A stretch of DNA of 64,000 nucleotides from Canna indica. Taxonomy: Eukaryota > Streptophyta > Magnoliopsida > Zingiberales > Cannaceae. The stretch spans positions 22,537,501-22,601,500 of the forward strand of contig CP136896.1 in NCBI GenBank assembly GCA_034359265.1, read 5' to 3'. Positions 36,901 to 46,755 of this stretch are shown here, one piece after another (within the stretch, counting starts at the first letter, position 1; the number at the start of each line of letters is the position of its first letter). The notes beneath the pieces are model-generated. The model searched no databases and was not told where the DNA came from. It was given only the letters and a program-made list of their open reading frames with translations. The position numbers were made by a program, and so were the translations under genes.

Positions 36901-39900
36901 AACAAATTCGCTCATGACCAAGTTGCAACCTAAGAACTATGACCATATTATGTTAACTATTCGTATTTTGTTCATTCCCTCCGTATTCCCCAAGGAAACT
37001 CTTTTTGCCAAAGAATGCTGATCTTTTTTCTTTTTGTCAAACTTTAGGTAATGGGCATCATGAGCAAGCACAGCAAATAAAGCGAACGCTTTTTATGGCA
37101 ATGTTCAAGTGCATCGAAAATTAAATCAATGAATATGACCTGCACTTGCATTTTTGGGAGAACAGATCAATGGGGTTGACAAAGAGATAAAGAAAAGAGA
37201 GAAAAGTAACACTCTCAGAAGAATAATAGAATAAGCTCAATCCACCAGCAATCACAAGCAATCACAAGCAATCATAATTTTTCAATGAGGGAAATAAAGA
37301 TTTAGATAGATGAGGAACGAAAGGCATATATAAAGGGACAGACTGTTGTTGCAGCCTTGGAGAATTGCCAGCGGAATTTTCTACAGTTCACTCAAGTGCA
37401 GGGTACCACCATACCCAAAGTTTTTTATACAAACCAAAAGGAACAATAAGATCCAATGCAACATTTTTTTCACACATCAACCAAAACCTGCATGATAATA
37501 ATTGCAAGCTGACTGAACGAGTTAGCAAATCCATCCTCGTCATAGAGTAAACAAGAACAAGGCTGTTTTGCTATTAAATTGCTGGCAACACATAAGTAAC
37601 CATGCTGCAACCAGCACACACATCATACTCCTCCCAATCAGATTGTAAACTGTACTAGTCCAACAAATAGCAAGTTTAACTGAGCAATTGCCACTATAGG
37701 GAAAGAATTTATATTTGCACTCTGTATACATGTATATTGACATGCAACAGAAACAACGTAGATGGAACAGAATATATAACAGGATGTTGCAAGTATCCCT
37801 CTTTTCGTGGATGGATCAATCAGAGAACAAAGAACACCAAATTTTAGTTTACTTATCCATAACAGAGGGCCATACAAGAAAAACTTGTGCTAACTTCTTA
37901 GTGATATTACAATGGGGCATCAACACAATTTAAAAAATTGCAACACAAGATCTTAAAAACTGAATTAATATAAGGAGTATCTCTAAACCAATAGAACAAT
38001 ATATAGAACAGATTTCATTATTTGTGTGAAGCAGCCACATATTTCACTTTATACAACAAGATGTATAATTCAACGCTATTTGGAGAAGTAAATGGAGAAT
38101 ACAACCACACATACTTCCTTCAATGGAGAAATAAAATGCCACAATAACCAGAAGGCAATTCAATACCAGTCAAAATCAAAGGCATGAGGAAAATAAGAAG
38201 AATAAATGCAAAAGTATAATTCAACGCTTCACAAATTTTAGATACAACCACATACTTCAGCGATTTGAAGTTGTACAGAAATTAACATGACTGTACGCAT
38301 CTAAGGAGTAGCATCACAAAAACAAAAACAAAAAAAAAAGAACTATCGCATCCATCTATTAAACAAACCATCATATCATAACCAAATCAAATATCCCAAA
38401 TATTTGTAGCATCAAGAAAGTTCTTAAATTTGACCTAATGAATAAACAATGATGTCCAAAAGGAACAATACTAAAACTCAAATGCACACCAACTTCGACC
38501 AACATTGTGCAAAGATTGGAAGAAAAGAATGCCACAGCACCACAAATATCAGAAGCTAAGTTCAGCCACATTATCAACATATTCAGTTTAAACAAACGTG
38601 ACCAACATTTCACATCAAAGTAAAATTTTCTGCTTGATAATCTCAAACAGAACCAGATGCCAAGAAGACACCTGCTTTTTCTGGAGATGAATTTTAAGTT
38701 TGAAACAATATGCTACATATTTATGTAGTCCATTCACAACTAGCTAAGTACCTAAAATGCACTTAGCATCACCGTGCATATCAACCTCAGTAGATACCTC
38801 ATGTGTAGAAAGGACTATTGACATGAGGAAGAAAACACTTCTAACCACCCATCCAAGAACTGTCTGAAGTTGACATTCTCACACTAGAAAAGTCATATAA
38901 GTACGCATGTCTATTCATGTCAAGCTAAAAGCAAAACACTTTCACATAACAAAATTATCAATGCTTGACGTTAAAAAGATGATGGTTTCGAAACTTCATG
39001 CTATCAAAAAACAGAAAAACAACTTAATTGACTAAGGGAATTGCTTCAGCCTTCGTACAACAGTGTGCAACCATGCCACGAACCCAGGTCCAAAATAACA
39101 ACCAAAATCACCACCACAACAGACAATTTCATCAGTCAGCTCAAAGATCATCAGGAAATATCCAACAACATAAGTGGAACCCGTGATACTTCAAAACCAA
39201 TGAAAGCATGGATATTTTTCTCATAATTGATTGGCTTCTATAAAATTTCAGTGTTGTCAAGTAAACAGCATATTTTAAGGCATGCATCAGATGCATGATT
39301 GCATCACTTTTCACTTGCAATACAACAATGGCAGAGGACACTAAACACCATGACATCATCCTAAACTTAAATGGGCACACTGCTAATGGCTTGTTCAACA
39401 CAGCTCATCAATTGCACTGCTGCACCCCAACAGATACAATAGTGCCATGTTGCTTGACTGCTAAAATCAATAAACCCTTCATGGTCTTGGAATTTTCTTC
39501 TTCTTGATGTAGAAAAAAAAGAATGTGAACTGTGCCAAAACAAAAAAGCAACCGTTGCAAAACCAAACTGAGAGCAGAGACGGCAATATTGTTCTCTGGT
39601 TACCCCTCAGGAACCTGTAAAGAGGCAAATAGATGATAACAATGGAAACACAAATGAAAACTGAGCATACCTTGTTGCTCTCCAGTTTTCCTATCCTTTA
39701 TAAAAGCCACCTCAATGACATCTCCATGCTCCTCAAACAACGGTCGAATCTAAGAAAGATACAAAAACACTATAAGAATCTTACAACGACAATTCGAGAA
39801 ATGAGACCACTAGGCTATATTGCATAGAAGAAAAGGATCACCAGTAGAATAATTTATCACACCATAGTTATGGTAAAGAAAGATAGTATAGAAATAAATA

Positions 39901-42097
39901 TTTTGGCTAATAATCACATTCCCACAATTAACGTCAATTACCACGGTACCACCTGACTGAAACCCCAGGATAAAAAAGAGATAGACAGAATCTTTGTCTC
40001 ATGGAAATCTATCCTACTATTCTGAATGTAAAAAAAAGTACAAGTAGCATACATAACATTCACACTATGTTTGGATTGAGGGTTTCAAAGGGTTTTGGAG
40101 GGGTTTAAAACACCCTGTTTGGATATTTTTTAAAAAAGAGTTTGGAGGGGTTTCAAACCCCTCCTAGAACCCATTTTTAAAACCCCCAAAATGGGAGGTT
40201 TTGGAGGGGTTTGGAGAGTTAATGAATTTAAAAAAGTTAAATTACAAAAATATCCCTAAAACAAAAAATATATATTATTATAAACAAGGACATAGTGGTC
40301 TACCAAATCCCTCCAAACCCCTTATGAAGTCTAACCAAACAAGGTTTTTAAAACCCTTTCAAAAACCTCCATATCCCTCTCCCTCCAAAACCCTTCAAAC
40401 CCCTCCAAACCCCTTACTCAAAGTTATCCAAACATAGTGTCAAGCTATCAGTCTCAAAGATATCCATGTTGCTTGTATTTGGTGCTACTATTCGCATTGC
40501 ATTGATATTAGACAAAAAACAGTCTAGAGTAGTGTATCTAACATCAAGAGGAAACATTGGGAAATTTTATAAACAAGACAAATGAAGTCTACTCAGAATA
40601 AGCCTAAATTAACAATCATTAACGATAATAAAACATCTTATAATAGGAATGATGAAGAAAATGATAGAAGAACAACAAGTAAACATAGATTAAAAAGAAA
40701 AATCATATAACACGAAAAGAAACAGTTATAGTAACTTACGTCCTCTTCGGTTGCTGTCCTTGGAACTGCTCCAATAAAAAGCTTGGCAAATTTATTCCCA
40801 CCAGTACGATCTATGTTTAACAAAAAGGTCATACATGATCAAAGAGATCGACTAGGAAGGTTAGAACAAGTATTGACTTGATATAATCATGTAACAACAA
40901 CTGGAAAAAGAATTCATGCATAGTTGCTTCTGCGAAGATCCGAGATTTAATGTAATAAGATAGTTAAATGTATATCACTCATCAAACCATATTAGAAAAT
41001 ATCTGAAACTTAACTTCCCAGCTAGCCACCTTTAGAAAATATCTGAAATTTAATTTCCCAGCTAACCATATTAGAAAATATCTGAGAATCATGCTTATGT
41101 GCACCCAGCTGGCCTCCTTTTAGGATATACACTTCAGTTTGACTATGTCAACGTCACTTAACTAGCTCTTACAGCAAATATAGCATGACACCAAAAGGTC
41201 CAGCCTCACTTATTAGCATATACAATTTTGACAAAGAATCCCGGATGGACAAATTCACGCTACATTATCACATCGGGCATATTTTAGAATAAGCAGATAA
41301 TTACAAGTCAAAGAAAAATTAGCATGCTTCCCCTATATATATTAAACTCGGAAGTACTAGATGAATTTGGTTGAGAAAAAATCGAATAGAAAGTTATATG
41401 TGAGTTGGCCATAAGTATTACTTGAACATAGTAAGTAATTAAACTTTTTATTCCACAGTTGGCACTGTTTCCTCTTCATTTTCAAAAGACAATTCCAACC
41501 AGGTTAAACTGCGGAGGACAAAAATCTCCATACGCTCAAGAGAAGTACAAGAAAATGGACAGGCAAAATCTATTTGCATAAAACGGCCATGATCAAGTCG
41601 TGCCCTACAAGAATTAGATATAGAGAGTCGAAGCAAGCCTCTTAGTTTCAAGAGACGAACCCTAAAAAAATGAAGCGAAAATTCTCGTGTACCCTAATAC
41701 AGAGAAAGAACGACTCCAAGCAGGACAAAAAGGTAGAAACTTTGAGCTAACCTGGAGAGCCACCTCGACCAGAGAACCCACGCCTAGGTCCGCCCATGGG
41801 CGCGGGGGGACCGAAACCACCTGGATCGCCACCTCGGAAGCCGCCGCCAGGAGGTGGAGGGAAGTCCTGTGGCCCACGGTAGGGATGGAAGCGGCCTCCA
41901 GCGCCGCTGCTGCCTCCTCCTCCTGAAAATCCTTCGCTTCCGCCTCCAGAACCGCCCCTGGGGTAGCGTGGATGCCGCTCTGTGGGGCTGCCGGAGGACC
42001 AGCGAGAGGGCATCCGCCGCCCGCTACCGTCACCGAAGCGGTCGTCAAAGCGGTCTCCAGGGCGTTCGTCGAAACGGTCGGCGCGATGCCTGTCCAT
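27951..42097 (-). CDS. FCA: Flowering time control protein FCA (18 coding exons)
   Basis: Coding exons on the minus strand: 42097-41752, 40810-40740, 39749-39671, 34052-33970, 33893-33842, 32906-32839, 32451-32385, 32294-32215, 32140-32076, 31979-31917, 30822-30666, 30580-30506, 30392-29829, 29622-29434, 29338-29087, 29013-28975, 28166-28104, 28019-27951. All borders are GT-AG and all phases agree, giving 793 residues with no internal stop. The N-terminus is Gly/Arg-rich. RRM1 (about 125-205) has LFIGAV and CCFVKYA; RRM2 (about 216-293) has LFVASL and [10 protein letters not shown]-rich region (about 400-590) precedes the WW domain (about 632-660: [15 protein letters not shown], then WEKPEE), which is split by an intron as in other FCA genes. 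A polyQ run follows it. The C-terminus has [10 protein letters not shown] and AAQDWASKN, both conserved in FCA. By family knowledge it works in the nucleus with the 3'-end factor FY to promote proximal polyadenylation, lowering FLC in Arabidopsis and controlling its own mRNA. Confidence 0.96.
28607..28765. repeat. 74-bp perfect tandem duplication in FCA intron 16
   Basis: Two identical 74-base units (28607-28680 and 28681-28754) are followed by the first 11 bases of a third. The absence of any mismatch indicates a recent event. Confidence 0.95.
32651..32793 (-). mobile_element. tRNA-derived SINE in FCA intron 6
   Basis: Read on the minus strand it holds a pol III A box (TAGCTTAGTGG) and, about 40 bases on, a B-box-like AGGTTCAATTTTTAG, and it ends in a T- and A-rich tail. 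The 9-base repeat ATGTACCTT flanks it exactly (32642-32650 and 32794-32802). It has the same orientation as FCA transcription. Confidence 0.88.
34053..39670 (-). promoter_or_regulatory. Large FCA intron 3, probable site of alternative polyadenylation
   Basis: This 5618-base intron lies between the exon ending KDRKTGEQQ and the one starting [13 protein letters not shown]. All other FCA introns here are about 1.1 kb or less. In Arabidopsis the equivalent intron 3 is where FCA cuts and polyadenylates its own transcript early to give the short FCA-beta form. No exon-like or transposon-like coding sequence is visible inside. The regulatory role here is inferred from position only. Confidence 0.55.
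40059..40443. mobile_element. MITE in FCA intron 2
   Basis: The ends are inverted copies: (TT)CACACTATGTTTGGAT on the left and ATCCAAACATAGTGT(CAA) on the right. The interior is built of GGTTTTGGAGGGGTTT motifs facing their complements, so it can fold on itself. No clear target duplication was found, so the superfamily is open. Confidence 0.75.
40992..41095. repeat. 40-bp tandem repeat in FCA intron 1
   Basis: TTAGAAAATATCTGA recurs at 40992, 41032 and about 41071 with similar intervening sequence (TTCCCAGCTA). Two full units and a partial third are present. Confidence 0.75.
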
Positions 42098-42420
42098 TGC
42101 CGGAACTAGGGTTTACTCCTCTTTGAGCCCTAGCGAGCCACGATACTAGCTGAGGGGAGAGACCGTAGAGATTCGAACAGATCGAGCGGTCTTTTAATTT
42201 CGCCAAGTAATTTTAGGGTTAATTTCACTTGGATCCCAAAATTTTCATTGATTCACATTTCTACTCCTCAAGTTAAAAAAAATAAGAATTTTGACAAAAT
42301 CATAAAAAATTTATAATTTATTAGCCCGATCAAAAATACTTTAGGGTATCCATCAAAATCATTATTTTCTTATAATATATTCAAAGTATCTTTCAATTAT
42401 ATTGATTTAATTAATTATAA
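42098..42420 (-). promoter_or_regulatory. FCA 5' UTR and proximal promoter
   Basis: This is the sequence upstream of the FCA start codon. The first 100 bases or so are GC-richer and likely transcribed, followed by AT-rich sequence. No clear TATA box is visible. Transposon-derived sequence begins by about 42422, leaving a compact promoter. Confidence 0.45.
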
Positions 42421-42421
42421 A

Positions 42422-42557
42422 TAGAGATGGCAAAACTGGTCGACCCGCTAACAGCGTGGGTCAAAAATTCACGACCCAGCACGACCGGCACAATTTTGTG
42501 GGCCGCCAGACACGACCCACAAGCCCGTAAATACTTAGCAAACCTAAATATTATTGA
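42422..42557. repeat. hAT-like terminal fragment
   Basis: It starts TAGAGATGGCAAAACTGG and continues with GACCCGC and ACGACC motifs, like the ends of the GGCC-rich hAT MITEs elsewhere in the window. The matching right end is not present nearby. It abuts the foldback element. Confidence 0.45.
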
Positions 42558-43481
42558 GCAATTACCCATAATCATAATTTGGATCTGGGATTTTCCCAGA
42601 TCCATAATATGTGAATTTTTTCAGATCTATAACTAAATGGTCAAAGTTTCGGATTTGTCCTCCATTTCAAAATATGATTTCTCTTTTATTAACTAAAATT
42701 TTTTTTGTAAATTTTTTTATAAAATATTCTTTTATTATTCATAATATATTTTTTCAACAATTCATATTAATATTATAATAGATAAAAAATTATTTTAAGG
42801 CTAATATTATTATTATTTTATTTTTGAAACATTTAAATTATTTTTCAAAAAAAATTAAATCCTTAAATTATACACTTGTTAAGTAAAATACAACATGAAA
42901 TAATTTTTTAACAATCCTTGTAATATTTTTTGTAGTGTGTAAAGAATTTATTAGTAGCCAAAAATTTTAATTTTTTAATTTTTTTAGTGCAAAATTACTA
43001 TAAATAAAAATAGTATATAATTTATGTACTTAAAAGACTTTTGCACTAAAAAAATAAAAAAATAATAAATTTGACTACTAATAAATTCTTTACACACTAA
43101 AAAAAATACTACAATAATTATTAAAAAATTAATTCACGTTGCATTAATTTAACAAGTATATAATTTAAATATTTAAATATTTTTAAAAAAATATTTTTGA
43201 AATAAAATAATATTATTATTAGCCACTAAAATAAATTCTTGTCTACTATAATATTAATATGAATTGCTGAAAAAAAAATATTTTGAATTATAAAAAATAT
43301 TTTATTTTGAGTCACTTAAAGACTTTTAGAAAAATCTTTAATTAGTAAAAGAGATAACCATATTTTGAAATGGAGAGCAAATTAAGAACTTTGGTCATTT
43401 AGTTATGGATCCGAAAAAATCCAAATCCATATTATGGATATGGGAAAATCCCAAGTTCAAGTTATGATTATGGGTAATTGC
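42558..43481. mobile_element. Foldback element with arms of about 450 bp upstream of FCA
   Basis: The left arm begins GCAATTACCCATAATCATAA and the right arm ends with its complement. Along most of their length the arms stay inverted copies, for example TTTTCCCAGATCC and ATGGTCAAAGTTT against their counterparts. The centre is near 43020, around TTTTGCACTAAAAAAA and its mirror. It has no coding capacity. Target duplication is not clear. It is probably a Mutator-like or other foldback MITE. Confidence 0.75.
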
Positions 43482-43599
43482 TTAACATAATTTGCACGGT
43501 AAATACAAAGTGTTAATTGCTTCTTATAATTTAGCAAAAAATCATGACACCCTATTGATGTGTAACAAAACCCATCAATTTCTCTGCTTGACTCTAGTC

Positions 43600-44436
43600 T
43601 CTAGGGTTTCATGGGCACTCAAGTGAGGTTCAGTACCGTCTTCCTTTCGCAGACCGATGGGCAATCAAAGAGGACCATACAAACTCCATAGGACATGATG
43701 AGAGCATGTGTCCTGGACTCAAATGATGGTTGGGAGAAACACTTGCCATTGGTAGAGTTTGCTTATTACATCAGCTACCAGAGTAGCATCGGGATGACAC
43801 CTTTTGAAGCCGTTGATGTAGATCCCCGATGGGCTGGTTTGAGGCGGGTAAGACTCAGATGATTAGACCAAATCTAGTGCAGGATGCTGTGGATAAAGTA
43901 AAATGATCGGAGCCGTCAAAAGATGTATGCTGATGGGAAGGCCCGACATGTCGAGTTTTTTGAGGGGAACATGATTTTCCTAAAAATGTCTCCTATGAAG
44001 GGTGTACTGAGATTTGGTAAGAAAGAAAAGTTGAGTCTCAGGTTTATTGGGTCTTTCTCTATTTTGTGGCATGGAGGAGTCGTGACTTATAAGTTAGCCT
44101 TGTCGCCGAATCTGGAAAAAGTACATCATGTGTTCATGTGTCGATGCTTATGTGGTATGTCAAAGATGAGTCACACATTCTTGAGCCTACTATGGTCGAG
44201 GTGGACACCACGGTCTCGTTTGAGGAGAGACATGTTGAGATTCTAGACGGGTAGGTTCAGAAGCTTAGGTCCAAGGAGGTACCTTTGGTCAAGATCCGCT
44301 AGGAGCACCACTCGGGTCAAGAGGTCACCTGGGAGGTGGAGCGTGATTTGTAGGAGAAATATTAATATTTATTTGATGTTCTGGTAGTATTTATTTATCC
44401 AAAAATCCGAGGACAAATTTTTTTTAAGGGGGAAGA
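43600..44436 (+). pseudogene. Gypsy integrase C-terminal fragment (Tekay/Del-like)
   Basis: Translated pieces include TDGQSKRTIQTP, the end of the integrase core (FAYYISYQSSIGMTPFEA), MYADGKARHVEF, SPMKGVLRFGKKEKLSLRFIG and LALSPNLEKVHHVF, then degraded chromodomain-like sequence (EVPLVKI...EVTWEVERDL). Stops and frameshifts break it. A purine tract AAGGGGGAAGAT lies right before the LTR at 44438. The rest of the element upstream is missing. Confidence 0.8.
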
Positions 44437-45375
44437 TTGTAATACCCGTAAATTTTTAAAATTTTTATTTAATTATTTCAGCGGGATAATGTGGTTGCAC
44501 GTTAGGGTGGGCCAGATGAAACGTCGGAGGGCGTGAATTGAATATTGGCATTTGCGCGCAAGGTAAATAATTTATCTAAGTTTGATTAGTCCTTAGGTGG
44601 GTAGTTGGGTTTGAGACGAGTCCGAAGGTTCAAACATAACTCGAATCGGACTTGAATTGATTGAGTTATGACTTGTACGCAACTTAAGTTAAGGGGCATT
44701 GTGGTCTTTTAGCGATTGGGGTTCCAGTATTAATACCTCATCCCTCAGGGGCGCATGGCTTATAGCAGCAGTTGCACGCCCCCTTGGACGTCCATAGGAA
44801 GAGGTGCACGCGCGCATGGAGAGGGAGGAAGGGACGACAGACTGCTCCTACATCGTCGGACGTCATCAAGCTTAGCGATCGAAGGAGCGTCCGTGGTCGG
44901 ATTGTATTGAAATTTGGACAGTAAGTTTTAGACTTCATGATTTACAACAATACATATTAAAAATAGCTACTGATGTTTTATCAAAGTTCCTAACTACTCA
45001 TATAATTATAATTAAGTTAATGAAAAGAATTAGAGGGCAATTTGGATATATCATAAAAATTTGAATAGGTAATAAACAAAATATAACAATAATATTATTA
45101 AAAAGATAATATAAATTAGTACAACCAAAAAAATATGAAGTAGAATTTGTACTAAAAATAATATATAATTTATAATCCCCTTGAATTAAGCTCTTAGTAG
45201 AATCCCTTTTAAAATTAAATTTTGTGTCTATTAATTGTTAAATGTGAAGATTTATAAATAAAAATCTAATTTGTTTCTAATTTTGTGTCTCTAACATATA
45301 ATTTATATTTGTTCAAAGAAATAAAAAAAGTTAAACAATAAAGAGGTGAAAAACAAAAAACAAAAGTATAAAAAA

Positions 45376-45640
45376 ATTATGTTGCCCCAAAGGTTTCAAC
45401 CTCGGATGCACTTTTTGTTTTAATGATAATAAATATGTATTTAACAATTTCATATTTCGGGTTTGAGTATGATACACAAGCAAAGTTCACCTAAAAAATA
45501 CTCAAAAAGACTCAAAGTTTCAAGTACGGCAATACCTAGCGAAAATGCGCTCAAGAGTAGCTTTTAGGTCTTAGTTTCTTTATGTAAACCTTAGATGCTA
45601 CCCTAGTAATGTTTTTGTGATACTTGTGTTAAATTGAGTT
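45376..45640 (+). mobile_element. Copia LTR 5' fragment
   Basis: It begins TGTTGCCCCAAAGGTTTCAA and continues with TTTTGTTTTAATGATAATAA, matching the start of the Copia LTR family (TGTTGGCCTAAGGTTTTC...GTTTTGATGATAACAA). Only the first part is recognisable. Confidence 0.5.
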
Positions 45641-46205
45641 GATTTGATTTTGGTTTCAGCGGAAAAATCGAGTTGCGCATCGAAGCGGGCCAAGTGAGTC
45701 ACGGGAGGGCGCGATTTAAGGTACGACCCTTGCATGTAAGTTAATTATTGTTTAAAGGTAGATTTGGGACCTTGAGTTCGAGTTAGGTTCGAGTCGAGTC
45801 CAGAGAATCAATTGAAACTCGATTCAGTCGAGTCTAGATAGGTATTTGGGCTCAGTTAAGTAGAAGGGAATTTAGGTAATTTGAAAAAAAAATATTAGAA
45901 AAAGGGAATTGGCGATCGTACGTCTCCAATAGAGTCGCACGGACACCGAGGCAATGAGAAGGGGACGCCACCAAATCTTGGCCGAAATTTCCCATCGTCG
46001 TCGGAGATCGGCATCGTCGGGCTTCATCCTTATCTTCTTCTTTTCATTTCCCTAGTCAAGGTGAGTGGTTTGCCCTTACTTGATGCATGTTTTTCCTATT
46101 GTTGTGGTCGACCATAGTGATGAGAAAATTGGAATCTCTCCCTCGTCCCACCAAAATGCCTAACCAGTCGAGTAGTTGAAATGAATAGTATCCTTAAGCC
46201 ATCGA

Positions 46206-46755
46206 TAAGGGTGGAAATAGGCCAGGCTAGGATAGGCCTTCGCCTTAACAGGCCAAACCTGTATAGTAAAAAATTGGTTTGAGCTTGGCCTGTGGCTTGT
46301 TATAGGCTATTTTTTTGGTCTGAGCCTGGTCTGTTCATAGGCTTGGCCTGGCCTGTGGCCTGTTTATAAAGCCTGCTAAAACCTGAAACATATTTTTAAA
46401 ACCTATATCCAAATTCCAATACAAAAATGATAACAATAAATTTGAACATAACAACAATAGTTGTTGTTTTATTAAATTAAAAAATATATTTTATTATATA
46501 TAATATAAATATATAATAAAATAATATTATTATATATAATATAAATATATAATAAAATAATATTATTATATATTTATTATATATTATATATACTACCTTA
46601 ACATGCCCAGGCCGGCCTATCAAGCTCAATAGGCTTTATAGTGAGCCTAGGCTTGGCCTGATAAGGAAAACATGCCTAGAAATAAACCTGAGCATATTTT
46701 TTAAAAATAGGCCAGCTGGCCAGGCCACAGGCCGCTTGACCTATTTCCACCCCTA
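46206..46755. mobile_element. hAT-like MITE nested in the Gypsy LTR
   Basis: Terminal inverted repeats are TAAGGGTGGAAATAGG and TAGGGGTGGAAATAGG (the latter read inward from the right). Inside are GGCCTG/CAGGCC motifs and an AT-rich tandem core of TATAATATAAATA type. The flanking 8-mers no longer match, so the superfamily call rests on the ends and on likeness to other copies here. Confidence 0.68.

Noticed and set aside
39250..39310. CAGTGTTGTCAAGTAAACAG, similar to the end of the hAT element at 1888
   Set aside because: No matching second end or 8-base duplication was found nearby, so it is probably coincidence.
41662..42126. Long open frames overlapping FCA exon 1 in other frames
   Set aside because: They are by-products of the GC-rich Gly/Arg coding exon of FCA; only the frame starting at 42097 joins the next exon in phase.
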